A DNA stretch of 33,731 nucleotides from Bacillota bacterium (GTDB lineage: Bacteria; Bacillota; Clostridia; Peptostreptococcales; Natronincolaceae): contig JAEWHG010000029.1 in the NCBI GenBank assembly GCA_023387935.1, positions 1 through 33,731 on the forward strand, read 5' to 3'. Below, one piece after another: positions 1-8,752 of the stretch (position 1 is the stretch's first letter; each line of letters opens with the position of its first letter). The position numbers and the translations under genes are program-made. The notes beneath the pieces are model-generated. The model was not told the DNA's origin, did not search any database, and worked only from the letters and a program-made list of their open reading frames with translations.

Positions 1-126
1 GGACCAAGAATTTCTCATGAGCTAGCGAAAGAGTTAGGATATGATGCAGGCTTTGGAACAGGAAGCTATGCAGAGGATGTAGCATCCTTTGTTGTGACTC
101 AGATGGTGGAAAGAAAATTAGTTTAG
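1..126 (+). CDS. C-terminus of B12-binding subunit of D-ornithine 4,5- or lysine 5,6-aminomutase (partial)
   Basis: Only the last 41 residues and the TAG stop are inside the window; the start lies to the left. The visible tail contains GPRISHELAKELGYDAGFG followed by GSYAEDVASFVV. From memory this matches the end of the Rossmann-like cobalamin domain of OraE and KamE, the large PLP/adenosylcobalamin subunits of clostridial amino-acid aminomutases, which move a terminal amino group during ornithine or lysine fermentation. The fragment is too short to decide between the two substrates. A terminator follows 35 bases later, so this is probably the last gene of its operon. Confidence 0.72.
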   Translation, partial: GPRISHELAKELGYDAGFGTGSYAEDVASFVVTQMVERKLV

Positions 127-160
127 ATTTCAAGTGTTGTTTAAAATAAATAAATAGGAA

Positions 161-201
161 AAAGAAAAAATTCTCAACTACATGGGAATTTTTTCTTTTT
201 T
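161..201 (+). terminator. Rho-independent terminator after the aminomutase gene
   Basis: A 15-bp stem (161-175 with 184-198, one G-U pair) encloses an 8-base loop and ends in a T-rich tract. It separates the aminomutase operon from the suf operon. Confidence 0.8.
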
Positions 202-217
202 ATGCAAGTTATTATAG

Positions 218-252
218 AAACAATATTTTTTAGTTGCTAAAAAATATTGTTT
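218..252 (+). promoter_or_regulatory. Perfect 16-bp inverted repeat upstream of the MarR gene
   Basis: AAACAATATTTTTTAG (218-233) is followed by TTG and the exact reverse complement (237-252), then a run of Ts. It lies 41 bases before the regulator's ATG and downstream of a complete terminator. It may be the operator of the MarR protein, which normally binds palindromes near its own gene, or a second A/T-rich terminator. I saw no convincing -35/-10 pair here, although the suf promoter should lie in this interval. Confidence 0.5.
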
Positions 253-293
253 TTTTTGTTTAGATACTATAAAATAATGATGGAGGTGTTTAC

Positions 294-824
294 ATGAATA
301 AAAATTTAGATTTGATTGATAAGCTATATCAATCTGTTAACGTTATGATTTGTGAATCTAAAATAGCAAGAACCTATGGAACGAGCCATAAACTTACTTA
401 TTCGGATATATGTCTTTTAAAATCAATTCAGCATAATGAAAATTCAAAAGCCAGTGATTTATCCCAGGTTTTAGGGATAACGAACGGTGCTGTTAATCAG
501 CTTGCTAATAAACTAATGAATAAAGGTTACCTAGAATCCTATAGAACTGAAGGGAATAAAAAAGAGATTTATTATAGACTTACTTCAGAAGGCGAGCAGG
601 CCTGTCTTGGATATGATATGAACACTGAAACTTCAAGAACCAATATAAATCATTATATAGCCAGCTTAGATAAAGAAACAATCGAAAAAATAATAGGACT
701 TTTTGATGTAGTTGCAGAGAATTTTACTGTAGATGAAAATTGTTCCATAAAATATCCGGCAAGACTAAATAAAAATCATGAAGAAAAGATTGGAAGGTGT
801 GAAAAATGCAAAAGGATTTATTAA
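294..824 (+). CDS. MarR-family regulator with C-terminal cysteine cluster, candidate suf operon regulator
   Basis: This 176-residue protein has a winged-helix fold of MarR type. The recognition region (about residues 52-85) reads KASDLSQVLGITNGAVNQLA, and the wing (about 84-97) is charged. MarR proteins are usually about 140-150 residues; this one has an extra tail with C150, C169 and C172, the last two forming CEKC close to the C-terminus. Its end overlaps the start of sufC by 19 bases, so the two are translationally coupled and co-transcribed. Position plus cysteines suggest a regulator that senses Fe-S status or redox state, comparable in role, not in family, to IscR or SufR. The fold is well supported; the sensing role is inference. 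The start has an upstream GGAGGTG. Confidence 0.85.
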   Translation: MNKNLDLIDKLYQSVNVMICESKIARTYGTSHKLTYSDICLLKSIQHNENSKASDLSQVLGITNGAVNQLANKLMNKGYLESYRTEGNKKEIYYRLTSEGEQACLGYDMNTETSRTNINHYIASLDKETIEKIIGLFDVVAENFTVDENCSIKYPARLNKNHEEKIGRCEKCKRIY

Positions 825-1555
825 GAATAGAAAATCTTCATGCATCAGTAGATGAAAAGGACATATTAAAAGGCGTTGATCTCAGTATAAAGCCAGGAGA
901 AGTACATGTCCTAATGGGTCCTAACGGAGCGGGAAAATCAACCCTTGCTAATGTGATCATGGGTGACCCAAGATATCATGTAGAAAGTGGTGAAATATTA
1001 TTTGAAGGTGAAGATATAACCGAAGAAAAACCAGACGTAAGAGCAAGAAAAGGAATGTTTTTATCTTTTCAAGCACCGGAAGAAATAGAAGGGATCACCC
1101 TTGAAAACTTTCTTCGTGCAGCTAAAGCAGCATATACAGGTGAAGAAACAGGAATATTTTCCTTTAGAAAAGAGCTACATCATAAGATGAGCGAACTTGG
1201 AGTGGATCAATCCTACGCAGCTAGATACCTTAATGTTGGATTTTCAGGTGGGGAAAAGAAAAAGAGTGAAATCTTGCAGATGGCAGTACTCAATCCTAAA
1301 CTAGCAATATTAGATGAAACCGATTCAGGCCTAGATGTAGATGCTGTTAAGACCATATCTGAAAATATACATCGTTATAAAAATGAAGAAAATGCAGTTT
1401 TAATTATTACCCATATCACAAGAATCCTTGAAAACCTTCCTGTAGATTATGTGCATATTATGTCGGAGGGACGTATTGTAAGAACTTCAGATGCATCTAT
1501 TATAGATATCATTAGTCAAAAAGGATTTTCTGCTGTTCTAGAGCAACAAGAATAA
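806..1555 (+). CDS. sufC: Fe-S cluster assembly ATPase SufC
   Basis: The cytosolic ABC-type ATPase of the SufBCD scaffold drives conformational change in SufB/SufD while a cluster is built. All ABC motifs are visible: Walker A GPNGAGKST near residue 39, the signature FSGGEKKK, and Walker B LAILDETDSGLD followed by an H-loop ITH. Its 249 residues are typical, and there is no membrane segment, as expected for SufC rather than a transporter. The ATG lies inside the end of the upstream regulator gene and is preceded by GGAAGGTG. sufB follows after 17 bases. Confidence 0.97.
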   Translation: MQKDLLRIENLHASVDEKDILKGVDLSIKPGEVHVLMGPNGAGKSTLANVIMGDPRYHVESGEILFEGEDITEEKPDVRARKGMFLSFQAPEEIEGITLENFLRAAKAAYTGEETGIFSFRKELHHKMSELGVDQSYAARYLNVGFSGGEKKKSEILQMAVLNPKLAILDETDSGLDVDAVKTISENIHRYKNEENAVLIITHITRILENLPVDYVHIMSEGRIVRTSDASIIDIISQKGFSAVLEQQE

Positions 1556-1572
1556 ACAAGGAGGTGACTTTT

Positions 1573-2979
1573 TTGGAAAGAAAGAAAACCATAATCGAAG
1601 ATGTAGAGAGAAAAATATATGATATCAAAGATATAGATACAGATAGTTATAAGGTGGATATGGGACTTACACAAGATGTTGTAATAGAAATTTCTAAACA
1701 AAAAAATGAACCTGAATGGATGCGAAACCTTAGATTAAAATCCCTTGAAATATATAATAAAAGTCATATGCCAAACTGGGGTCCATCTCTTGATGAACTG
1801 GATATGGATCAAATTGTAACCTATGTAAAACCAAATACGGATATAAAAAGTGATTGGAATGAAGTTCCTGAAAGTATTAAAAATACCTTTGAGAGACTAG
1901 GAATTCCAAAAGCAGAAAAAGATTATTTAGCTGGAGTAGGTGCTCAATATGATTCAGAAGTAGTATACCATAATATGAAAAAAGAACTGTTAGATCAAGG
2001 TGTTGTATATACGGATATGGAAACCGCCATGGTGGAGTATGAAGATATCGTAAAAGAATACTTTATGAAATTAATACCGCCAAGTGATCATAAATTTGTT
2101 GCTCTTCATGGTGCCGTATGGTCCGGTGGCTCTTTCGTATACGTACCAGAGGGCATAAAGGTAGAAATGCCTTTACAATCCTACTTCAGATTGAACGCTC
2201 CTGGGGCAGGACAATTTGAACATACATTGATCATCGTAGAGAAAGGTGCAAGTCTTCATTTTATAGAAGGGTGTTCTGCACCGAAATATAATAAAGTGAA
2301 TCTTCATGCAGGTTGTGTAGAACTTTACGTTAAAGAAGATGCCTATCTTCGCTATTCTACCATAGAAAATTGGTCTAAGAATATGATGAACCTGAATACG
2401 AAACGAGCCGTTGTCGATGAAAAAGGTACCATAGAATGGATTTCTGGCACATTTGGTTCCCATGTTACAATGCTGTATCCTTCAAGTATATTGAAGGGTG
2501 AAGGGGCTAAATCGGAGTTTACGGGAATTAGCTTTGCTTCAAAAGGACAGCATTTAGATACTGGAGCGAAGGTTGTTCATGCAGCTAAAAACACCTCTTC
2601 AACTATAAATTCTAAGTCCATATCTAAAGATGGAGGCATATCGGTCTACAGAAGCTCTATCAATATTACGCCGGAAGCAACCAATACAAAGTCATCTGTA
2701 ATATGTGAATCCTTAATGATGGATAATTCATCTCGTGCAGATACAATACCAGTTATGGATATTAGAAATGATCAGGTAGATATAGGACACGAGGCAAAAA
2801 TAGGTAGAATAAGTGATGCGGCAATTTTTTATCTTATGACGAGAGGGATTAAAGAAGAAGAGGCTAAGGCGATGATCGTTCGTGGTTTTGTCGAACCTAT
2901 AGCAAAGGAACTGCCTCTTGAATATGCAGTAGAAATGAATAACTTAATAAGTCTTGAGCTGGAAGGAACCATCGGTTAG
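1573..2979 (+). CDS. sufB: Fe-S cluster assembly scaffold protein SufB
   Basis: SufB is the scaffold subunit on which the nascent Fe-S cluster forms; it receives sulfur from SufS/SufU and pairs with SufD and SufC. The protein (about 468 residues) carries the family hallmarks LHGAVWSGGSFVYVPEGI, the beta-helix core, and a C-terminal block with GHEAKIGRISDAAIFYLMTR and a final RGFVEP. I chose the TTG at 1573 because AAGGAGGTGA at 1558-1567 sits about 8 bases upstream; an in-frame GTG at 1564 is part of that Shine-Dalgarno. sufD begins 11 bases after the stop. Confidence 0.96.
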   Translation: MERKKTIIEDVERKIYDIKDIDTDSYKVDMGLTQDVVIEISKQKNEPEWMRNLRLKSLEIYNKSHMPNWGPSLDELDMDQIVTYVKPNTDIKSDWNEVPESIKNTFERLGIPKAEKDYLAGVGAQYDSEVVYHNMKKELLDQGVVYTDMETAMVEYEDIVKEYFMKLIPPSDHKFVALHGAVWSGGSFVYVPEGIKVEMPLQSYFRLNAPGAGQFEHTLIIVEKGASLHFIEGCSAPKYNKVNLHAGCVELYVKEDAYLRYSTIENWSKNMMNLNTKRAVVDEKGTIEWISGTFGSHVTMLYPSSILKGEGAKSEFTGISFASKGQHLDTGAKVVHAAKNTSSTINSKSISKDGGISVYRSSINITPEATNTKSSVICESLMMDNSSRADTIPVMDIRNDQVDIGHEAKIGRISDAAIFYLMTRGIKEEEAKAMIVRGFVEPIAKELPLEYAVEMNNLISLELEGTIG

Positions 2980-2990
2980 GAGGTGTAATA

Positions 2991-4076
2991 GTGGAACAAT
3001 TCATAAAAAAAGAAAGAAGAATACCTGTAAGTACATGGAGCTGGCTACGTGTAAATGATACAGAAATTAAGCTATATGGCAGTAAAGAAGCAATAGAAGA
3101 TCGTATTAGTTTACCAACTGGCATTTACTACAGTAGAAATTTAGATGAGTTTGATTTTAGTGAAGACCCCTCTGCTTTTTTTCTTTCACCGGATACTATA
3201 AAATTTATAAATGAGAATGCAAATTATTGTCATTATATAAAGATACCCAAAACATATAATGGAGTAGAACCAATAAAAATAAATTTATATCTTGATGATC
3301 AGAATCCTATAATTACAGATGATATTATAATAGAGGCAGAGGAAGACAGTAATGCTGCGATCATTCTAAAATACACATCAGAAAAAAGTGTTTATCATCA
3401 CTGTGGAAGAACAAGGGTTATAGCAAGAAAGAATTCTAATATTAGGATTATAAAAATTCAAATGATGGAAGATGAATCGACTCATATGGATTCTATCGGT
3501 GTTTTTGTGGAAGAAGGAGCACATGCTCAATTGCTAGTTGGAGAACTTGGCGCATCAAAGCCTATATCAAGCTGCAATATTGTGCTTTCAGGAGATGAAA
3601 GCAGAGCAGATTTAGATGTTCTGTACTTGGGCCATGGATCACGTAATATAGATATTTCTACAAGAGTTGAGCATAGAGGAATCAAGTCTATAAGTAAAAC
3701 CTGCGTGAAGGGTGTACTAATGGATGAAAGTAAGAAGATATTAAGAGACACTTTAGATTTTATAAGTGGTTCGAGAGGTTCAAAAGGCTCAGAAGAGGAA
3801 AGTGTTTTGATGCTTAGTCCAAAGGTTAAGAATATTTCTGTACCCATACTTTTATGTGGAGAAGATGATGTTGAGGGAGAACATGCAGCTAGCTCAGGAA
3901 AGCCAGATGATAAAATCCTGTTTTATTTAATGAGTAGGGGATTTAGTAAGATTGAAGCGATGAAAATCCTTGCGGAGGCTGCATTTTCATCTGTAATAGA
4001 AAATATACCGGATGAAGAATTGAAAGATGAGATTCTTTATACCCTTAGGAATATTATTATGAAGGGTGGGATTTAG
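2991..4076 (+). CDS. sufD: Fe-S cluster assembly protein SufD
   Basis: SufD is a SufB paralogue that completes the SufBC2D complex and helps iron entry. At 361 residues it is weakly conserved in the N-terminal half, which is normal for SufD, and clear at the C-terminus: a GEDDVEGEHAAS block followed by DDKILFYLMSRGFSKIEAM. The GTG start follows AGGAGGTG (2978-2985). The stop overlaps the region used as ribosome binding site by sufS, so translation is tightly coupled. Confidence 0.92.
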   Translation: MEQFIKKERRIPVSTWSWLRVNDTEIKLYGSKEAIEDRISLPTGIYYSRNLDEFDFSEDPSAFFLSPDTIKFINENANYCHYIKIPKTYNGVEPIKINLYLDDQNPIITDDIIIEAEEDSNAAIILKYTSEKSVYHHCGRTRVIARKNSNIRIIKIQMMEDESTHMDSIGVFVEEGAHAQLLVGELGASKPISSCNIVLSGDESRADLDVLYLGHGSRNIDISTRVEHRGIKSISKTCVKGVLMDESKKILRDTLDFISGSRGSKGSEEESVLMLSPKVKNISVPILLCGEDDVEGEHAASSGKPDDKILFYLMSRGFSKIEAMKILAEAAFSSVIENIPDEELKDEILYTLRNIIMKGGI

Positions 4077-4077
4077 G

Positions 4078-5304
4078 TTGAATCCATATATAAAGGATTT
4101 TCCTATTTTACTTAAGAAGGATGATAGAGGAAGAAGAATTGCATATCTTGATAATGGCGCAACTACTCAAAAACCAGTATCCGTTATTAAAGCAATAGAA
4201 AACTACTATCATTTAAAAAATGCAAACCCCCATAGAGGTGCTTACGATCTTAGTACGGAGGCGACGAATGCTTTGGAAGAAGTCAGAGAAAAAGTTCGTA
4301 AATTTATAGGAGCAGAAAAAATAGAAGAAATCATATTTACTAAAAATGCTACAGAAGCATTGAATATTATTGCAAGAAGCTATGGAGAACATCTTTTAAA
4401 TAAAGAAGATAAAATTGTCGTGGCAATTTCGGAACATCATAGCAATCTTGTACCTTGGCAATATATTGCTAAAATAAAGGAAACGACTTTAACCTATATG
4501 TATACAGATAAAGAGGGCATCATATCTTTAGAGGAAATAGAGGATAAAATAACTGAAGGTACAAAGGTTGTGGCAGTAGCCCATGTTTCAAATATAACTG
4601 GCGCTATCAATCCAATCGAACATATTATTAAAAGAGCTCATGAAGTAGGTGCAATCGTGGTTGTTGACGGAACACAAAGTGTACCACATATGCCTGTGAA
4701 TGTATCGAAGCTAGATGCAGATTTTTACGTGTTTTCGGGGCATAAAATGTTGGGACCTATGGGCATCGGCGTTCTCTATGGAAAAGAAAAACTGCTAAAT
4801 GCCATGCCTCCATTTTTATTTGGTGGAGATATGATTGAATATGTAGAAGAGCAATCTTCAAGCTTTGCACCTCTACCCCAAAAATTTGAAGCGGGAACCC
4901 ATAATGTAGGAGGAGCTATAGGCCTTGGGGCGGCAATTGATTATCTTGAAAGCATTGGTATGGAAAATATTCAATTAGCGGAGCATGAATTGATGGTATA
5001 TATGATGGAAATTCTTAAAGCTGTACTTCATTTAAATATTGTAGGACCTCAAAATCCAGACAAACGCATAGGGGTATTTTCATTTACAATAGATGATATT
5101 CATCCTCACGATGTTGCTACCATATTAAATGCTGACAACATTGCCATAAGAACGGGGCACCATTGTGCCCAGCCTTTCCATAAATACCTTGGCGTACCAT
5201 CAACCTGTCGTGCAAGTATTTACTTGTATAATACGAAAGAAGACATTGACAGACTGAGGGATGGTCTTAATGGCGTAAGGAGGTGGCTTGGCTATGGAGC
5301 TTAA
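4078..5304 (+). CDS. sufS: Cysteine desulfurase SufS
   Basis: This PLP-dependent class V enzyme removes sulfur from cysteine and passes it on through an active-site persulfide. With the TTG at 4078 as start the protein has 408 residues. The PLP lysine is K223 in YVFSGHKMLGP, the substrate region is EHHSNLVPW, and the catalytic cysteine is C363 in RTGHHCAQPF, the short-loop arrangement of group II (SufS) desulfurases. Its partner sufU lies directly downstream. An in-frame GTG at 4066 has no Shine-Dalgarno; the TTG has AAGGGTGGG 8 bases before it, so I prefer it. The end overlaps sufU by 11 bases. Confidence 0.95.
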   Translation: MNPYIKDFPILLKKDDRGRRIAYLDNGATTQKPVSVIKAIENYYHLKNANPHRGAYDLSTEATNALEEVREKVRKFIGAEKIEEIIFTKNATEALNIIARSYGEHLLNKEDKIVVAISEHHSNLVPWQYIAKIKETTLTYMYTDKEGIISLEEIEDKITEGTKVVAVAHVSNITGAINPIEHIIKRAHEVGAIVVVDGTQSVPHMPVNVSKLDADFYVFSGHKMLGPMGIGVLYGKEKLLNAMPPFLFGGDMIEYVEEQSSSFAPLPQKFEAGTHNVGGAIGLGAAIDYLESIGMENIQLAEHELMVYMMEILKAVLHLNIVGPQNPDKRIGVFSFTIDDIHPHDVATILNADNIAIRTGHHCAQPFHKYLGVPSTCRASIYLYNTKEDIDRLRDGLNGVRRWLGYGA

Positions 5305-5719
5305 GGAATTATATACGGAAGTTATAACGGAATATAGTCGTTCTAAAAAGCATCATTATAATCTAGAAAATCCTGATATTTCAATGAGAGGTGTTAATCC
5401 AAGCTGTGGAGACGATATAGAAGTTCAGGTTATAATTCATGATGATATGATTGAAAAAATAGCTTTCTCTGGAAGTGGTTGCGCAATATCTCAAGCTTCC
5501 GCAGAAATCATGGCAGATTTAGTTGAGGGAAAAACGAAAGAAGAAGCTAGAAGAAAAATAGACCTTTTTCTAGGAATGATAAAAAAGACAGTTACAGATG
5601 AAAATGAGCTACAGGTTCTAGAAGATGCTATAGCGTTTCGAAATATATCAAATATGCCAGCTAGAGTAAAATGTGCAGTTTTAGCATGGAGAACATTAGA
5701 GCAAATATTAAATAATTGA
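5294..5719 (+). CDS. sufU: Zinc-dependent sulfurtransferase SufU
   Basis: In Firmicutes SufU is a zinc protein that accepts sulfur from SufS rather than acting as a scaffold. From the ATG at 5294 the protein has 141 residues. The ligand set is visible: C38 and D40 in CGDD, C63 in GSGCAISQAS, C127 in RVKCAVLAW. The insertion between the second and third cysteines typical of SufU is present. The ATG has AAGGAGGTGG about 9 bases upstream; an in-frame TTG at 5288 is too close to it. It is the last gene of the suf operon. Confidence 0.94.
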   Translation: MELKELYTEVITEYSRSKKHHYNLENPDISMRGVNPSCGDDIEVQVIIHDDMIEKIAFSGSGCAISQASAEIMADLVEGKTKEEARRKIDLFLGMIKKTVTDENELQVLEDAIAFRNISNMPARVKCAVLAWRTLEQILNN

Positions 5720-5732
5720 ATAGATGAGAATT

Positions 5733-5797
5733 AAATTAAGATGACTATTTCATATGACAGGTGTTGTGAAATAGTCATCTTAATTTATCTGATTTTT
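5733..5797 (+). terminator. Terminator of the suf operon
   Basis: A perfect 20-bp stem (5733-5752 with 5767-5786) has a 14-base loop and is followed shortly by TTTTTT at 5792. The stem symmetry would allow function in both directions. Confidence 0.85.
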
Positions 5798-5829
5798 TAA
5801 ATTGATATGCTGGAATAGCAGGTGAAAAG

Positions 5830-5858
5830 TTAATCATGTAGAATTAGTATGTTATAGT
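5830..5858 (+). promoter_or_regulatory. Candidate sigma-A promoter of the agr locus
   Basis: TTAATC, a 17-base spacer ending in TGT, then TATAGT: an extended -10 promoter with a weak -35, 28 bases upstream of the response regulator start. It is the only convincing promoter between the suf terminator and the agr genes. Confidence 0.45.
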
Positions 5859-5886
5859 AAAATTGGAATAAAAGGGGAATCTGGAT

Positions 5887-6615
5887 ATGATACTAAATAT
5901 TGCAATCTGTGATGATGACTCTGTTCATGTAGATTTAATTAAAAGTTATATTGAGTTTATGGATATTTCTTATGATATAAATTACACCCTAGCTTATAGT
6001 GGAGAAGAGTTATTAGAAAAATTAAATGGAAAGCTGATGGATATTGTATTTTTAGATATAGAGATGAATGGTTTAAATGGAATTGAAGTTGGCAGAAAAA
6101 TTAGGGAAAAAAATAAGGATGCAATTATCGTCTATTTAACAGGATATCGAGATTATGCTGTAGAGGCTTTTGAGATCGAATCATTTCATTATTTAATTAA
6201 ACCCATTATAGAAGAAAAGTTTGTAAGGGTAATGGAGAGGGTATTACTCCGCCTAAAAGAAAAGAAAGATTTTCGAGAAAGAATAAGGATCTTTACTATT
6301 CAGACAAAAGATAAATTAATCCAGTTGAAATATGAGGAAATTTACTACTTTGAAAAGTATTTTAGAAAAATAAATGTACATACGTTAAATGAAAGTATAG
6401 AATTTTACGGTGCAATGAAGGATCTATTAGGGGAAATAGATCATTCGCATTTCATTAGATGTCATCAAAGCTATATAGTTAATAAGAGTAAAATCAGGAA
6501 AATAGGAGAAAAAACAATTATTTTAAATGGAAAAGAAGAAGTATTTATTCCTGTTAGTAGAAGATATAAAGAGGCAGTAAGGGATGAATTTTGTAAAAAA
6601 ATGTTTAATTATTAA
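5887..6615 (+). CDS. AgrA-like LytTR response regulator
   Basis: This is the cytosolic output protein of a two-component system. The N-terminal receiver (1-120) has acidic residues D9/D10, phospho-acceptor D57 in DIVFLDIEMNGLNG, T85 and K105 in YLIKP. The C-terminal half (about 140-240) is a LytTR DNA-binding domain, with the family pattern of a conserved FIRCHQSYIVN stretch. The 242-residue length matches AgrA. A histidine kinase of AgrC type and agrB/agrD follow, so it most likely responds to the cyclic peptide made from the gene at 8753. The gene leads its operon, unlike staphylococcal agr where agrA comes last. Confidence 0.92.
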   Translation: MILNIAICDDDSVHVDLIKSYIEFMDISYDINYTLAYSGEELLEKLNGKLMDIVFLDIEMNGLNGIEVGRKIREKNKDAIIVYLTGYRDYAVEAFEIESFHYLIKPIIEEKFVRVMERVLLRLKEKKDFRERIRIFTIQTKDKLIQLKYEEIYYFEKYFRKINVHTLNESIEFYGAMKDLLGEIDHSHFIRCHQSYIVNKSKIRKIGEKTIILNGKEEVFIPVSRRYKEAVRDEFCKKMFNY

Positions 6616-6678
6616 CATATGAAAGTAGAGAGAAAATATCATTAGGGGTGTTGTAGAAGAAATAGGGGGAGATTATGT

Positions 6679-8016
6679 ATGGGAAATTTAGTCATGATGA
6701 ATGTTTTTACTAATATGCTGGATATATGTGCACTTTATTATTTTTTAAAAAAGCTATTAGGAAAATCTGAAAATAATAATTCAATTATTATTTTATTATT
6801 AGGGATAGCAATTATAAGTAATACTGTAATAAATACTACATTGGGTCTAGTAAATATAACAGGATTGATTATGATGATAATTTCATCAACCTTAATATTT
6901 AATTTTTTATTTTCTAGAAAAAGTTTACTCAAAACCTGCATCTTAATTTTAATAGGATTAACATTAATGTTTATAATTGAATTAATAGTAATAAATGGAA
7001 TAAGTGTTTTCTTCAAAATTTCACCTAATATGTTATTAGAGCTAAATTATTTTAGAGTATTAGGAATTTTATTGTCCAAGATATTATTTTTAGGAATTAC
7101 ATATTTAACAATAGAATTTTCAAAAGAGAATTATAACTGGATTAAGGAGTTAAGTTTTTATCCAATTTTGATATTAATTATCATTAATCTACTTATTGTA
7201 TTTATGACATTTATCTTCTACAGCTATGCAAATATGGATACTAAAGGCGAATTTACTTATATTTTCGAAATGGGAATGGCTGCAATAGTGATAAGCTGTT
7301 CTATAGCTTGGATTATTAAGAAAATGATAGATCAACAAAAAAAGGAATTTTTATGGCAGATCAGAGAAAAAGAATATGAAAATCAACAAATATATATAGA
7401 ACATATTCAGGACATAATTAACACATTAAGAGCTCAAAGACATGATTTTAATAATTATATAAGTACGATCTATGGATTAGTTTATTTAGGAAAGATAGAA
7501 GAGGCTAAAAAATATATTTTAAATTTGTCTAAAGATGCAGCAGATTTAAATGAAGTGGTTAATGTATACCACCCTGTAGTGGGAGCTATATTAAATATGA
7601 AAAAAGAAAAGGCCGCAAGAAGTAAAATTGAGTTTAATGTGGATGTGGATGTGCCTATGAAGTTGCCATTTGACTTTGTAGATTTATCGACGATATTAGG
7701 GAATTTACTCGATAATGCTATTGAAGCTTGCGAAAGAATAAAAGATATACATCCTGAAATTTATGTGGAAATTTATATGAAAGATAATTATATGATTATT
7801 AAGATCGAGAATAGTAAAAATGACAAGATTACTTTTACGAATAATCAATTAGTAAATCGGATTACTACTAAAAAAGATAAAGAAAATCACGGTTTAGGTC
7901 TTATGAATGTAAGAAAAGCAGTTAATAAGTATGAAGGAATTATGAATATACAAGATATGGGTACAGAGTTTTTAGTCGATATAGCGCTACCAATAAAAGA
8001 AATGGCTACTGCTTAA
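6679..8016 (+). CDS. AgrC-like sensor histidine kinase
   Basis: This 445-residue membrane kinase has six or so hydrophobic helices in residues 1-215, a short coiled linker, and a kinase core. The phospho-acceptor is H255 in RAQRHDFNNYIS, the HDxxN form of the AgrC/HPK10 group. The N box is GNLLDNAIEAC and the G box is HGLGLMNVRKAV of the GHKL ATPase. It is expected to sense the autoinducing peptide outside the cell and phosphorylate the regulator encoded 63 bases upstream. A GGGGGAG Shine-Dalgarno precedes the ATG. The gene is very AT-rich. Confidence 0.92.
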   Translation: MGNLVMMNVFTNMLDICALYYFLKKLLGKSENNNSIIILLLGIAIISNTVINTTLGLVNITGLIMMIISSTLIFNFLFSRKSLLKTCILILIGLTLMFIIELIVINGISVFFKISPNMLLELNYFRVLGILLSKILFLGITYLTIEFSKENYNWIKELSFYPILILIIINLLIVFMTFIFYSYANMDTKGEFTYIFEMGMAAIVISCSIAWIIKKMIDQQKKEFLWQIREKEYENQQIYIEHIQDIINTLRAQRHDFNNYISTIYGLVYLGKIEEAKKYILNLSKDAADLNEVVNVYHPVVGAILNMKKEKAARSKIEFNVDVDVPMKLPFDFVDLSTILGNLLDNAIEACERIKDIHPEIYVEIYMKDNYMIIKIENSKNDKITFTNNQLVNRITTKKDKENHGLGLMNVRKAVNKYEGIMNIQDMGTEFLVDIALPIKEMATA

Positions 8017-8151
8017 CAAAAAAATATAAATTTTGCTAATTATTACATTTAAACGACCAATTGTGCAATGGATATTGAATAAAATTTAAACAGCTGGTAT
8101 GTTTTAAATAGATAGAAAATTTTAAATTATAAAACAGTTTATTGAGGGTGG

Positions 8152-8730
8152 GTGAAAACTATTAACTTTGTAGCTGAGGGATTAGTCAATAGATTAATAG
8201 ATGGTCAAATTATCAATAAAGAGGAGAGAGATATTTATAAATATGGGTTAGAGGTGTTTCTTTCACTAGTCACTAAAATAGTACTGCTTACTATTATCGC
8301 CTATATTTTTAATGTAATGGTAGAAATGTTTATTTTTGCGACAACCTTTTTTATTCTAAGGATTAATGCAGGTGGTTACCATGCAAAGACCTTCTTAGGT
8401 TGCTTTATTACAACTGTCATATTTACATTTGTTACTATAAATGTTTTGAGCAATATATTAGTTCCATTTTATCTTACATTAATAGTACTAGCTATATCCG
8501 ATATATTGATATTTTTATATGCTCCAGTAGATACACCGAATAAAAGATCAACACCTAAGGAATATTCTATATACAGAGGAAGAAGTTTGAAACTTGCAGC
8601 TTTATTCACCTTAGGGATCATAACGGTTTATTTTGCAGATGCTTCGAAACTTTATTATTGTAACATTGGGGTTTTTGCATTCTTAATAGAATCGATTACA
8701 TTAACCCCATTAGTTAATAAAAAAATATAG
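8152..8730 (+). CDS. agrB: AgrB-family membrane peptidase, autoinducer processing
   Basis: AgrB is a membrane cysteine protease that cuts the C-terminus of AgrD and closes the thiolactone ring. The protein (192 residues) has several hydrophobic segments and the active-site signature INAGGYHAKTFLGCF with H77 and C84, the same numbers as the catalytic pair of S. aureus AgrB. The C-terminal RSTPKEYSIYRGRSLK region is also family-like. The start is uncertain: the GTG at 8152 touches its only purine-rich stretch (GAGGGTGG), and an in-frame stop lies just upstream, so initiation could use a rare codon such as the ATT at 8161. agrD follows 22 bases later. Confidence 0.93.
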   Translation: MKTINFVAEGLVNRLIDGQIINKEERDIYKYGLEVFLSLVTKIVLLTIIAYIFNVMVEMFIFATTFFILRINAGGYHAKTFLGCFITTVIFTFVTINVLSNILVPFYLTLIVLAISDILIFLYAPVDTPNKRSTPKEYSIYRGRSLKLAALFTLGIITVYFADASKLYYCNIGVFAFLIESITLTPLVNKKI

Positions 8731-8752
8731 AACAAAAGAGGGGGATTTTACC

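Noticed and set aside
8090..8142. AgrA direct repeats (ACAGCTGGT at 8090, ACAGTTTAT at 8134) before agrB
   Set aside because: Spacing is 44 bases instead of about 21 and the matches are weak.
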